Shown here: piece by piece, positions 30,113-41,339 of the stretch
How positions within the stretch are numbered: the stretch's first letter is position 1
Layout of the letters: every line of letters starts with the position of its first letter
Assembly (NCBI GenBank): GCA_030762895.1
Contig: CM061064.1
Span: forward strand, 133,989,402 to 134,053,401
Origin: Sophora flavescens
Taxonomy: Eukaryota > Streptophyta > Magnoliopsida > Fabales > Fabaceae
Length of the DNA stretch: 64,000 nucleotides
Reading direction: 5' to 3'
Made by a program: the position numbers and the translations under genes
The notes under the pieces: generated by a model
What the model saw: the letters and a program-made list of their open reading frames with translations, nothing else
Told to the model about the DNA's origin: nothing
Databases searched by the model: none

Positions 30113-30395
30113 GGTCTAGTTAGTTATGGCCAGTGCGTCTCGTGGGGCATATTTTTATTATGTTTTCCGTTGTTTAACTTTTTGTCTAAGTATATTCCTG
30201 TGAGGGATCCTACTGATAGGATATCCTCCACAGTGTTTTGTAATATGCATAATATACTTTTATTGTGATATGCCATTCTATATGAAGTTGTATACTTTAT
30301 AAGTTAAGTTTTAATTTTTATGTATTTTGATTAAGTAATTAAATAATGAGGTTTTAATCTAATGACACAAAGAGGCACAGCGGATTGTCTCATTT

Positions 30396-30406
30396 TGGTA
30401 TCAGAG
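30396..30406 (+). promoter_or_regulatory. Primer binding site, gypsy-B internal 2
   Basis: TGGTATCAGAG starts three bases after the LTR-B1 end; it is complementary to the 3' end of initiator Met-tRNA, the usual primer of plant gypsy elements. Confidence 0.82.
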
Positions 30407-30653
30407 AAGTTTGGTTCTAAAACGGACTGTGGGTCATGTCCGATCAGAATCAAGGACTGCAGGGTTTAGGATGTTGTTACTGGCCGTGTCTAGTTGAATC
30501 CACATCGGATTTTGACTTTGCTTAGAAGTTGGGTAGTGTGTCCGAATCTGATGTTAGAGGTTAATATTAGTATGACATATGGTATTTATATACTGGTCTA
30601 TGTTGTATTATATGTCATACTAATGAGAGTGGGTGATTTCTTTTAACAGAATC

Positions 30654-31980
30654 ATGGCTCGCGGAAGAGGACGTCCAACTAACAGTGGTGACGGAACTCT
30701 AGAAAGGATTAATGGAGCCGTCAATGGTAATGCTGACAATACTGAGAATGGAGGAGGATCATCTTCGACTCCAAATGCAATGGAAACCCTAGCTGCTGCT
30801 ATGCTATTGCAAACCCAGTAGAATGCGGAGATGCTGCAGATGAACAAATAGAAGCTATAAATTAAGAATCGGAGAAGGGCGGTAGCAACTGAAGATGCCA
30901 GATTGACTAATTTTATGAACGGAAAGCCAACTCAATTCCGAGGAGAGTATGACCCAGAGAAGGCAAAATGGTGGATACAAGAGATCGAAAAGATATTTAC
31001 GACTATGAGCTGCAGTGAGGAGAAGAAAGTGACCTATGTTGCCTTCATGTTAACCGAAAGAGCAGAATTCTGGTGGAAGGGAAAGAAAAAGACTGTTGGA
31101 AGCTGAGGATAGGAACATTAACTGGAAGTTATTCAATGATTGCTTTTTCGAAAAATATTTTCTGCACCTAGTCCGACGCGAGAAGGAAAAGGAATTCACA
31201 AACATCAAACAAGGTAACATGTCTGTTGGTGAGTATGCATCACATTTTGAGGCTCTGATCAAGTTCTCGGAATTCTAGCAAAGGTTTCCGAGTGAAGACT
31301 GGCAGTGTAGAAGATTTAAGGAAGGACTTAGGGACGAGCTGCAGAGGGCTGTAGTGTCTCTCGACATTCAGTATTTCCCGGAACTAGTCGAGAGATGCAG
31401 CGCCATTGAAAGTATAGATCTGAGGATGGCCAATGAGCATAAACAATTAAGGAGTGGAGGCCCTATTCGATCGGATACTCAAAGGAGAGTATATAGTGGT
31501 TCTCAGAGGAGACGAGAACCATATACTAGACCAGTGCAGACAGTTGCACCAGTATCAGTTCCTATAGCACCAGTGGGTGGAACAGGTGAACAACAGCAGA
31601 AGGGCTTAGCTTGTTTCAAATGTGGGGGACTGCATTATGTGAAGGATTGTCTAGAGATGCGTGTTTGTTACATCTGTGGTGAACCAGATCACTTGGCTCG
31701 TGAATGTAGGCAGCGAAATATGCAACAGCCTGTAGTTGCTGGCAAATGAACTAGTGTGCCAAGAGGTGGATCTAGAAGAGGAGTCCCATCAGCAAGACCA
31801 CATGTGGCTAGACCTCAGGCCACTGGAAGAGTGTTCACCGTGAGGGAAGCTAAGTCCCCTCAACCTGTGAATCTTATTCAAGGTATGTATTGGATATCTG
31901 GTAGACCTTGTTTGTTTACCTACGTAGCATGTTATACAAGAAGTTTACTAGAAGGAATAGTTCTTGGGGATGAGGTGTAG
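30654..31980 (+). pseudogene. Gypsy-B gag, copy 2 (full length, broken)
   Basis: ATG 30654 starts 'MARGRGRPTNSGDGTLERIN'. Order: basic/Asn-rich N-terminus, Gln/Met helix ('MLLQTQ'), Retrotrans_gag domain (about 30910-31350; 'FRGEYDPEKAKWWIQEIEKI', 'EFWWKGKK', 'FFEKYF', 'VGEYASHFEALIKF'), a linker, then two zinc knuckles. These are 'CFKCGGLHYVKDC' (non-standard His spacing) and the standard CYICGEPDHLAREC, at about 31610-31708. Stops at 30819 (CAG to TAG), 31276 and 31747, and a frameshift near 31090, disable it. It ends after 'NLIQGMYWISGRP' at TAG 31978-31980. No protease follows. Confidence 0.88.
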
Positions 31981-32460
31981 TGAGCAATCGGTTATTGAAA
32001 GAAGGGGTTATTAAGAGAATTCATTTTAAGTACTTGATATAATCTGGAATCGTAGAATACACTCTAAGGAGCTTAGATTGTGATTGGATATATGGAGTAG
32101 GCAATCATGGTGGTATTGATCTTGGTGCCAAATGTAAGAGTCAGATGTTGTAATCGAGTTTTCTAGTGGACCAGTATTAAGAAGAGAGAAAGGAGTAAGT
32201 TTGGATTATGCCCTTCAAGGCGATAGATTTAAATCAAAAATTTAAAGGACAATGAACATGAAGTCGCGGTGGATATGTTCGAGGATAAATATCTTGTTAT
32301 AAGAATGAATTCTATTAGGAAGTTACCACTGTTAATTAAGGGAAGACATCGATGAAAAATACGAGGAATGTTCATTAGATTAAGAAGCATTGGTAAGATG
32401 TTACCCAGCTTTGAGTAAAGAAATTCCGAGGATGGAATTTTCTTTTAAGAGGGGTAGTAC
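31981..32460 (+). other. Conserved noncoding 3' internal region, gypsy-B copy 2
   Basis: Same block as 26437-26916, nearly identical. It ends 'cttttaagaggggtagtac', the polypurine tract, before LTR-B2. Confidence 0.7.
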
Positions 32461-35168
32461 TATAACAGCCAGATTTTAATTATGTTGTTCAACCGGTTAA
32501 AATATAATTAATTATATTTTAATTTGAGAGTTAGAAAGTGTTTTTGATTAAAATAATATCATATTCATAGTCTACTTTATGGTAGATTGTTACGGTAAAA
32601 TTTTCGATTGAAAATTCAGACGAAAGCCGGTCTTCGTTTTCACTGCCGGTACAAGTTTACTGAGCAGAAAACCTAATTTTGAACCGTGAACGAAATGGTT
32701 AGTGTTTTTTTTTATGTTTTGTATGATATTGGAAACTTTAGAAAATTCGAGTTCAGAAATAAAAGATAATATTTATTCGGGCGAAAACGTCGGAAGAATT
32801 ACGATCATAAAATACAATCGAGTATGAAATGGAGCAGATTAGGGAGCACAAATGTAGTGAAGTGACTTGATGGGACTTGATGGAAATGGGTTATGACACA
32901 CTCCAAAAGTGTAATCATCACACTTCTCAAATTATATCATATTATATTCTAAAAACCTATTTTTCTCTCTCTTCTCAAACCAAACAAGGCACAAGGTCAA
33001 AACTTGATCTCCAAGCACATTCCTCTCTCCTCAATTTCGTGCCACTCTCTCCCTTCTCTATATATACACCTCTCATTTTCACTTCATCACTTTCCTTCTC
33101 CAAAACTCCATTAAAACTTCATCTACTTCCTTTTCTTTTAAAAGTTCAAGCTCTTAAAGCTTTAGTTTTTATTCATCTTTTCTACTTGAGTTCTTCATTA
33201 AAGTTCTTCCTTATACTAAGGGTAATGCTCTCATATGAATCTTTATGCAACTTTCATCTTTTATTTCCTAGTTTAATTTATGTGTTCTTTATATGCTTTA
33301 AACTTCTAAAATCTCTCTAAAATGGCAGAAAACTCCTTTGGAGTTGAAACCACTTTCTATAGTCTTGTATTAACTTATATTTCCACATAATAAGAGGTTG
33401 TGTAACACAAAAATCTCTACCTATCTCTTCCTATGAAGGCCGAAGCTATGCATATGTGGCCTAGGAGGTTTTTGCTTCAACTTTTGGAATATGATCATGT
33501 GTTTGAGTTTCTTACTATTCCTCGATCTTAAATCTATAAATCTTGAAGATTTGATAGCTTGTTTTCCTATGATGACTGAAAATATGTATAAGTAAGACTA
33601 GGATACTATGTTTCAACTTTCCAAGTATGATCGTGGATTTAGAACTCTTAATACCTTGTGATTCTAAACCTAAGAGTTGTTATCAAACAAAGAATATTTT
33701 TCCTCATTATCCTATGTAGGCCGAAACTTAAATGTTTTAGAGCAATGATGTTTGAGTTTCATTTTCCAAAATAATCATGGACTAAGGCTCCTTAATATAG
33801 AAGGATGCTAAGTCTAAGAGATTGGAAATTTTATGGATTTCTAACTTGTTTATTCTATGTTATTGAACCTAGGATGTGTTATTTCTTATTTTAAAAAATG
33901 ATCATGGACTTGAGCTCCATAAGTTATTCGGAGGCTAAGTATAAGAGATTGGAATGTTTAAGTTTCCATTGTTTTCCCAAAATAATCATGGACTTGAGCT
34001 CCATAAGATATTTGTATGCTAAGTCTAGGAGATTGGAAGGTTTAGAGATTTCTAGCCTATAAATCCTATGAAGGCCGAACCTAGAAGCTTATGGACCTAG
34101 GATACTTTGTTTTTCATTTTCCAAAATGATCATGGACTTGAGCTCCTTAATACATTTGGAATCTAAGTCTAAGAGATTGGAAAGTTTAAAGATTTCTAGC
34201 CTATTTATCCTATGATGGCCGAACCTATGATGGTTGTGAACCTAGGATGTTTTGTTTTCATTTTCCAATATGATCATGAACTTACGCTCCTTAATACATT
34301 TGGATTCTAAGTCTAAGAGATTGGAAAGTTTATAGATTTCTAGCCTATGTTGTAATACAAGGCCGAAACCTACCCTAAGTGGTTGGATGATTGTTATTCC
34401 ATATCTTCAAGTTATAAAAATTTATCTAAGTTACCTAGAACCTAAGTGATAAGTATCCAAAGGCTTATGTTGACAAAAGAATCCTAACTCTAATTTGAAT
34501 TAAATGGCCAAACCTAGCCTAAAGAGAACATAGATGAGTTTGTTTGATTTATTGGTTATTATGTTGATTGGTTGAAGGTGGAGTTAGTACTTTGTTGTGT
34601 GACAACAAGGAGCTTCGAGTTCGGGAGTTCGGTGATAACCCATGTGGGGGAAAGAACTAACCTATCATCGGAATGGATAAGTAGTAGATTATATAATAAT
34701 TGTGTAGGGCGACCTAAACCCTACTAGTAGTCGAGTAATCGACAAGACCCAAATCACATTGGAAACCTTTTCTGAAAAACCAATGGTGATTCGGGGATTG
34801 TAGGTTTATCGACATTAGGTTGATTTTATATTGTTGATGGTTGATTTGAGCTTATTACCTTGATTGAATTGATTTTGTGCTATGTTGGTGATATTGGAAT
34901 ATTTTGATTGATATTGTGTTATGCATTATCTGCCTGGTTTTTATTATTATGCTTAGTGGATTTTAAGCAAAGATATATATGTTGCCTAAGAGATGATTGT
35001 TTTGGGTGTGATGATAATGATGATTTAGAAGTACCTAACCTAGATGATGTATGTTAAAGAGATGTTATGGCATAGAATATGTGTCAAGTTCTAATGGAAG
35101 GTTAAGGCACTAGGACGTTCTTAAAACGGGTCGGTGAGATTCAAGTATAGGTGTTGTTTTCCACAACC

Positions 35169-35393
35169 GTGTATTGGTAATATAATACACAAGGACAAAA
35201 GTGTATTGGTAATATAATACACAAGGACATCTGTGTATTGGTAATATAATACACAGTGTATTGGTAATATAATACACGTAAAACCCTTCTGTGTATTGGT
35301 AATATAGTACACCGTGTATTGGTAATATAATACACGTGAAACACTCCTGTGTATTGGTAATAAAATACACCGTGTATTGGTAATAGAATACAC
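35169..35393. repeat. Palindrome array, 8 units (LTR-B2)
   Basis: Eight copies of the GTGTATTGGTAAT...ATACAC unit, two more than in LTR-B1. Confidence 0.92.
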
Positions 35394-35736
35394 GTAAAAT
35401 CAAGAGTTCTTGCGAGACTACTTCCACCTTAGGGAATGGGGGTGGAACACCCTAACGGAAATTGAGGTGTGCACTAGGTGGAACATCCTAACGGGAATGA
35501 GGGTGTGCCCCGATGCAAATGAGGGATGGCGACAGGAGTAGTGGTGGACACGATAACGTAAAGACATGGTGACAGGATTTGAGAGGTTACGTTAAAATAA
35601 AGTGTCAGATTGCCTGAGAGTAAGGGTAGAGGATGATATATAATTACCTGAGGATGATTAGTTAGTTATATTTTTTGATTGTATGTGACAATTACTGTAT
35701 AATTTACTATGACTCTTTTCCACTTTTTGATGATAG

Positions 35737-35893
35737 AACTGTTTCTTATCCCCTGTATATTTCTGTATGTTGTATTTCATCTCATTGTGGAATCGTACTA
35801 GAAGCCCCTGTGGATGAGCGTAACCAGGAGGAGTTGGATGGAACTCCCTACGAACCGGATGCTGGAGGACGAGCTGTGACCCATGGTGATTAG
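35737..35893 (+). CDS. Short acidic ORF near the LTR-B2 3' end
   Basis: Counterpart of 29956-30112: 'GIVLEAPVDERNQEELDGTP' then 'AGGRAVTHGD', TAG at 35891-35893. It follows the same acceptor-like 'cactttttgatgatag'. The LTR-E insertion lies just behind the stop codon (target copy 35893-35897). Unrecognised; low confidence that it is translated. Confidence 0.38.
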
Positions 35894-35897
35894 GGTC

Positions 35898-36693
35898 TGA
35901 TATGATCCTAGCAAGGAACATGTATAATTTCGGATCTATCCTTGAGTGACCAAACAAAATTATAGAAGAAGGTGAAATACAAAATTGGATAAGATGAGAA
36001 ATGGGAGGTAGGCGCCACAAATCCAAGGGGATTTGATAAGCCAATGTGAGGTTCGCCACAAGAATCTTGGATTCCTGATAAGAACAAGGGTTGGCTCAAT
36101 GAAGAACCTAAGAGAGAAAACACTCTCACAATTGGAATCAATCCAAAATGAACTCAAAGTTCTCATTCATCATGTTTGGGGCATGTACAAATTGTAGTGG
36201 GGCTGCCAACTCTTGGCTTACACAAAGTCCTCATAAGATTCCATTATTCTATAACCCCCTAATAACTATACCACTAATTGGTGTAATAAACCATTAGGTG
36301 ACTCTTTAAACATAACTCTCCAATAATTGGAGTTATTACCAAACTTAAGAGAATATTTAAAATGAAACATAACTAATAAAGAAGGAGTTACTTTAGGCAT
36401 GCAAGCCAAAAGACACACTCCTTTGTAGCTCAAACTCGTCCAAATATTCGTACCAAACTTCTAGCCCATTTTTCACCATAATAAAAGCCGAATTCGGTCA
36501 AGAGGCATGAGATACGATTTGTAGATAATTCTCTAAGCTTTCCAATGCTCCAAAGAATACATCAATCGGAGATTGGTAGCTCAAGATATAACCAAATCAA
36601 GTATACGGGTTCAATTAGAAAATTCATCCTAAAAATATTGCGAAAATTAAAAATAAAAGTATAAAAATTGGACATCATTCTTGGTTTGCATCA
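35898..36693 (-). repeat. LTR-E1 (3' LTR)
   Basis: 796 bases. It contains 55 bases (about 35949-36003) absent from LTR-E2 and LTR-E3; otherwise nearly identical to them. Confidence 0.9.
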
Positions 36694-36749
36694 TTCCCTC
36701 CCTCTTGAATAGAATTCGACCTCGAATTTATTGCCTATGGGAATCGTCT

Positions 36750-37304
36750 TCATCCTCCGGGTTCAAACACGACTCTTTCGAATCCATGTGGCACCTCTCT
36801 TGGAATTACTTCTTCCACTTCTTTCAAAATAGAACCATCACCTCTAGGCAAAGATAGGAACATCACCTTGATTTCTTTTACAATGAGACTCTCAATTTTA
36901 TTTTCAACCTTTGCCTCACTCTTTTGCTGTTGCACTTTGCTTTTTGTGGTTTGGCCTTCACTATTCTTTTCTTCGTGACCTATGGGAGAAATATTAGACA
37001 AAGTAGAGGAATCCCAATATTTGATTCCACAAACTAATATAGAAGAATGTATTAGAGTAAAAGATGGCCACGACTTCCCAAGTGGATATGAAGATGTATT
37101 CTCGGCTTTAGGGGAACGACATTCTCTAGTTGTCTTCATCTCCTTATCGTCCTCTTGTAATTCAACTCCAGTTGATTGTTGGCATTCTTCCTTTAGAATC
37201 ACATCTTCAATTTCATTCATTGTCTTGCAAGCTTCCTTTGGAGGAAAACCCTTCTTCTCCAAGCGTCTTAGATATCTTTGCATTTCAAAGGATAGTGTTG
37301 CCAT
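36750..37304 (-). CDS. LTR-E internal ORF, copy 1
   Basis: 184 codons, the only frame in the internal region, starting ATG 37304 about 80 bases after the primer site. N-terminus 'MATLSFEMQRYLRRLEKKGF', then 'KEACKTMNEIEDVILKEECQ', a charged middle, and C-terminus 'PREVPHGFERVVFEPGG'. The Lys/Glu-rich helical character would suit a reduced Gag-like or linker protein, but I recognise no domain. It is followed by 'TTCGAGGTCGAATTCTATTC' and a purine-rich tract, as at the 3' end of gypsy internals. It is the intact version; copy 2 is frameshifted. Confidence 0.55.
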   Translation of the reverse strand: MATLSFEMQRYLRRLEKKGFPPKEACKTMNEIEDVILKEECQQSTGVELQEDDKEMKTTRECRSPKAENTSSYPLGKSWPSFTLIHSSILVCGIKYWDSSTLSNISPIGHEEKNSEGQTTKSKVQQQKSEAKVENKIESLIVKEIKVMFLSLPRGDGSILKEVEEVIPREVPHGFERVVFEPGG

Positions 37305-37384
37305 GATAGGTGGTAGGAAGAAGAATTTTTTTTTTTTTGGAAAAAAATACGAAGAACAAGATCAAAAGTCACTCTAGGAAGGAT

Positions 37385-37399
37385 GGCTCTGATACCAAA
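37385..37399 (-). promoter_or_regulatory. Primer binding site, LTR-E internal 1
   Basis: TTTGGTATCAGAGCC on the minus strand, directly after LTR-E2; complementary to initiator Met-tRNA. An identical site is at 38832-38846. Confidence 0.82.
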
Positions 37400-38140
37400 T
37401 GATATGATCCTAAAAAGGAACATGTAAATTTTCGGATCTATCCTTGAGTGACAGGTAGGCGCCACAAATCCAAGGGGATTTGATAAGCCAATGTGAGGTT
37501 CGCCACAAGAATCTTGGATTCCTGATAAGAACAAGGGTTGGCTCAATGAAGAGCCCAAGAGAGAAAACACTCTCACAATTGGAATCAATCCAAAATGAAC
37601 TCAAAGTTCTCATTCATCATGTTTGGGGCATGTACAAATAGTAGTGGGGCTGCCAACTCTTGGCTTACACAAAGTCCTCATAAGATTCCATTATTCTATA
37701 ACCCCCTAATAACTATACCACTAATTGGTGTAATAAACCATTAGGTGACTCTTTAAACATAACTCTCCAATAATTGGAGTTATTACCAAACTTAAGAGAA
37801 TATTTAAAATGAAACATAACTAATAAAGAAGGAGTTACTTTAGGCATGCAAGCCAAAAGACACACTCCTTTGTAGCTCAAACTCGTCCAAATATTCGTAC
37901 CAAACTTCTAGCCCATTTTTCACCATAATAAAAGCCGAATTCGGTCAAGAGGCCTGAGATACGATTTGTAGATAATTCTCTAAGCTTTCCAATGCTCCAA
38001 AGAATACATCAATCGGAGATTGGTAGCTCAAGATATAACCAAATCAAGTATACGGGTTCAATTAGAAAATTCATCCTAAAAATATTGCGAAAATTAAAAA
38101 TAAAAGTATAAAAATTGGACATCATTCTTGGTTTGCATCA
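37400..38140 (-). repeat. LTR-E2 (middle LTR)
   Basis: 741 bases, flanked on both sides by internal regions. It shares the 55-base deletion with LTR-E3. Confidence 0.92.
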
Positions 38141-38196
38141 TTCCCTCCCTCTTGAATAGAATTCGACCTCGAATTTATTGCCTTTGGGAATCGTCT

Positions 38197-38812
38197 TCAT
38201 CCTCCGGGTTCAAACACGACTCTTTCGAATCCATGTGGCACCTCTCTTGGAATTACTTCTTCCACTTCTTTCAAAATAGAACCATCACCTCTAGGCAAAG
38301 ATAGGAACATCACCTTGATTTCTTTTACAATGAGACTCTCAATTTTATTTTCAACCTTTGCCTCACTCTTTTCTTTGTTGCACTTTGCTTTTTGTGGTTT
38401 GGCCTTCACTATTCTTTTCTTCGTGACCTATGGGAGAAATATTAGACAAAGTAGAGGAATCCCAATATTTGATTCCACAAACTAATATAGAAGAATGTAT
38501 TAGAGTAAAAGATGGCCACGACTTCCCAAGTGGATATGAAGATGTATTCTCGGCTTTAGGGGAACGACATTCTCTAGTTGTCTTCATCTCCTTATCGTCC
38601 TCTTGCAATTCAACTCCAGTTGATTGTTGGCATTCTTCCTTTAGAATCACATCTTCAATTTCATTCATTGTCTTGCAAGCTTCCTTTGGAGGAAAACCCT
38701 TCTTCTCCAAGCGTCTTAGATATCTTTGCATTTCAAAGGATAGTGTTGCCATGATAGGTGGTAGGAAGAAGAATTTTTTTTTTTTGGAAAAAAATACGAA
38801 GAACAAGATCAA
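38197..38812 (-). pseudogene. LTR-E internal ORF, copy 2 (frameshifted)
   Basis: Same frame as 36750-37304, starting at or before 38751, but 'ttttgctgttgc' of copy 1 reads 'ttttctttgttgc' here (about 38369-38378), adding one base and splitting it into two overlapping frames (38812-38363 and 38409-38197). The rest is almost identical. Confidence 0.6.
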
Positions 38813-38846
38813 AAGTCACTCTAGGAAGGATGGCTCTGATACCAAA

Positions 38847-39587
38847 TGATATGATCCTAAAAAGGAACATGTAAATTTTCGGATCTATCCTTGAGTGACA
38901 GGTAGGCGCCACAAATCCAAGGGGATTTGATAAGCCAATGTGAGGTTCGCCACAAGAATCTTGGATTCCTGATAAGAACAAGGGTTGGCTCAATGAAGAA
39001 CCCAAGAGAGAAAACACTCTCACAATTGGAATCAATCCAAAATGAACTCAAAGTTCTCATTCATCATGTTTGGGGCATGTACAAATAGTAGTGGGGCTGC
39101 CAACTCTTGGCTTACACAAAGTCCTCATAAGATTCCATTATTCTATAACCCCCTAATAACTATACCACTAATTGGTGTAATAAACCATTAGGTGACTCTT
39201 TAAACATAACTCTCCAATAATTGGAGTTATTACCAAACTTAAGAGAATATTTAAAATGAAACATAACTAATAAAGAAGGAGTTACTTTAGGCATGCAAGC
39301 CAAAAGACACACTCCTTTGTAGCTCAAACTCGTCCAAATATTCGTACCAAACTTCTAGCCCATTTTTCACCATAATAAAAGCCGAATTCGGTCAAGAGGC
39401 CTGAGATACGATTTGTAGATAATTCTCTAAGCTTTCCAATGCTCCAAAGAATACATCAATCGGAGATTGGTAGCTCAAGATATAACCAAATCAAGTATAC
39501 GGGTTCAATTAGAAAATTCATCCTAAAAATATTGCGAAAACTAAAAATAAAAGTATAAAAATTGGACATCATTCTTGGTTTGCATCA
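38847..39587 (-). repeat. LTR-E3 (5' LTR)
   Basis: 741 bases, nearly identical to LTR-E2; ends at the gggtc target copy 39588-39592. Confidence 0.92.
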
Positions 39588-39885
39588 GGGTCTAGTTAGT
39601 TATGGCCAGTGCATCTTGTGAGGCGTATTTTTATTATGTTTAACGTTGTTTAACTTTTTGTCTAAGTATATGCTCGTGAGGGATCCTACTGATAGGATAT
39701 CCTCAACAGTGTTTTGTAATATGCATAATATACTTATATTATGATATGTCATTCTATATGAAGTTGTATACTTTATAAGTTAAGTTTTAATTTTTACGTA
39801 TTTTCACTTTAAGCATGCGATTAAGTAATTAAATAATGAGGTTTTAATCTAATTACACAAAGAGGCACACTGAGGTGTCTCATTT

Positions 39886-39897
39886 TGGTATCAGAGC
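39886..39897 (+). promoter_or_regulatory. Primer binding site, gypsy-B internal 3
   Basis: TGGTATCAGAGC, perfect match to the initiator Met-tRNA site, three bases after LTR-B2. Confidence 0.85.
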
Positions 39898-40143
39898 AGT
39901 TTAGTTCTAAAACGGACTGTGGGTTATGTCCAATCAAAATCAAGGAATGCAAGGTTTAGGGTGTTGTTACAGGCCGTGTCTAGTTAAATCCACATCGGAT
40001 TTTGACTTTGCTTAGAAGTTGGGTAGTGTGTCCGAATCTGATGCGAGAAGTTAATATTAGTATGGCATATGGTATTTACATACTTGTCTATCTAGTATTA
40101 CATGTCATACTAATGAGGATGGATGATCTCTTTTAACAGAATC

Positions 40144-41339
40144 ATGGCTCGAGGAAGAAGACGTCCAACTAACAGTGGTGACGGAAACCTAGAAAGGATT
40201 ATTGGATCTGTCAATGGTAATATTAATGCTGAAAATACTGAGAATAAAGGAGGATCATCATCGACTCCAAATGCAATGGAAACCCTAGCTACTGCTATGC
40301 TATTGCAAACCCTGCAGAATACAGAGATGCTGCAGATGAACAAAGAGCAGCTAGAAATTAAGAATCAGAGAAGGGCGGTAGCAGATGAAGATGCTGGATT
40401 GAATAATTTTATGAACAGAAAGCCACCTCAATTCCGAGGAGAGTATGACCCATAGAAGGCGGAATGGTGGATACAAGAGATCGAAAAGATATTTACGACT
40501 ATGCGGTGCAGCGAGGAGAAGAAAGTCACCTATGCTGCCTTCATGTTAACAGAAGGAGCAGAATTCTGGTGGAAGGGCAAGAAAAGGTTATTGGGGTCTG
40601 AAGGCAGGAATATTACCTGGCAACTATTTACCAACTGTTTTTTCGAGAAGTATTTTCTGCGTCTAGTTAGACGTGAGAAGGAAAGGGATTAACAAACCTT
40701 AAACAAGGCAACATGTGTGTTGGTGAGTATGCATCATGTTTTGAGGCTCTGATCAAGTTCTCAGAATTCTATCAAAGGTTTCCGAGTGAAGACTGGCAGT
40801 GTAGAAGATTTGAGGAAGGACTTAAGGACGAGCTGAAGAGGGCTGTAGTGTCTCTCGATATTCAATATTTCCCGGCACTAGTCGAGAGATGCAGTACCAT
40901 TGAAAGTATAGATCTGAGGATGGCCAATGAGCATAAACAATTAAGGAGTGGAGGCCCTATTCGATTGGATACTCAAAGTAGAGTAGATAGTGGTTCTCAG
41001 GAGACGATAACCATATACTAGACCAGTGCAGCCAGCTGTACTAGTATCAGTTCCTATAGCACCAGTGGGTGGAGCAGGTCAACAGCAGTAGAAGGGCTTA
41101 GCTTGTTTCAGACGCGGGGGACCGTATTATGTGAGAGATTGTCGAGAGATGCGTGTTTGTTACATATGTGGTGAACCAGATCACTTGGCTCGTGATTATA
41201 GGCAGTGGAATATGCAACAGCCTGTAGTTGCTGGCAGAGGAACTAGTGTGCCAAGAGCTGGAGCTGGAAGAGGAGCCCCAGCACCGGGACCACAGGTGGC
41301 TAGAACTCAGGCCACTGGAAGAGTGTTCACCGTGAGGGG
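40144..41339 (+). pseudogene. Gypsy-B gag, copy 3 (split by a solo LTR)
   Basis: ATG 40144 starts 'MARGRRRPTNSGDGNLERII'. The Retrotrans_gag domain is recognisable ('FRGEYDP', 'EFWWKGKKRLLG', 'FFEKYFLRLVRREKE', 'VGEYASCFEALIKF'). TAG at 40453-40455 (GAG to TAG), a frameshift near 40690, another near 40998 and TAG at about 41091 disable it. Knuckles: the first is damaged ('RRGGPYYVRDC'); the second reads 'CYICGEPDHLARDY', its last Cys being Tyr. The frame reaches 'VFTVRG' and is cut by the LTR-C2 insertion. The last 40-odd codons resume at 45578 ('AESPQPVNLIQGMY') and end at about 45708. Confidence 0.85.

Larger units (their letters stand above)
26917..30392 (+). repeat. LTR-B1
   Basis: TGTAACAGCC at 26917 to GGATTGTCTCA at 30392; 3,476 bases. 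Relative to LTR-B2 it lacks about 200 bases near 27095. It carries a TATA box, a leader with tandem 'ggccgaa' modules (27716-28650), a conserved TCGTCGGAATGGATAAGTAG block (28943-28962), the palindrome array (29446-29612) and a short acidic reading frame near the 3' end. Confidence 0.9.
35898..39587 (-). mobile_element. LTR-E element: LTR-int-LTR-int-LTR, non-autonomous
   Basis: Inserted in LTR-B2 with a perfect 5-bp duplication gggtc (35893-35897, 39588-39592). On the minus strand it runs LTR-E3 (39587-38847), internal (38846-38141), LTR-E2 (38140-37400), internal (37399-36694), LTR-E1 (36693-35898). Each LTR begins TGATGCAAACC and ends ATCATATCA. Each internal begins with TTTGGTATCAGAGCC (primer site) and ends in a purine tract. 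The internals are only about 0.7 kb with one frame of 184 codons and no enzyme domains. A single pair of target copies around three LTRs means either that the array arose inside one insertion, or that it inserted already tandem. Confidence 0.93.
32461..39882 (+). repeat. LTR-B2 (split by the LTR-E element)
   Basis: It starts TATAACAGCC (TG changed to TA) at 32461 and ends GAGGTGTCTCA at 39882. Without the 35898-39587 insertion and one target copy it is about 3.73 kb. It is the longest B copy and keeps the U3 segment deleted from LTR-B1. It has a TATA box at 33059, leader modules (33434-34370), a palindrome array (35169-35393) and a 3' acidic frame. Confidence 0.9.

Noticed and set aside
35658..36166. 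Minus-strand frames in LTR-E1 (also 37268-37613 and 38733-39060)
   Set aside because: They cover the LTR end, primer site and host LTR; they do not keep one frame between the three LTR copies.
36982..37377. 131-residue plus-strand frame in LTR-E (and 38430-38849)
   Set aside because: It is the antisense shadow of the minus-strand internal ORF and runs across the primer site.
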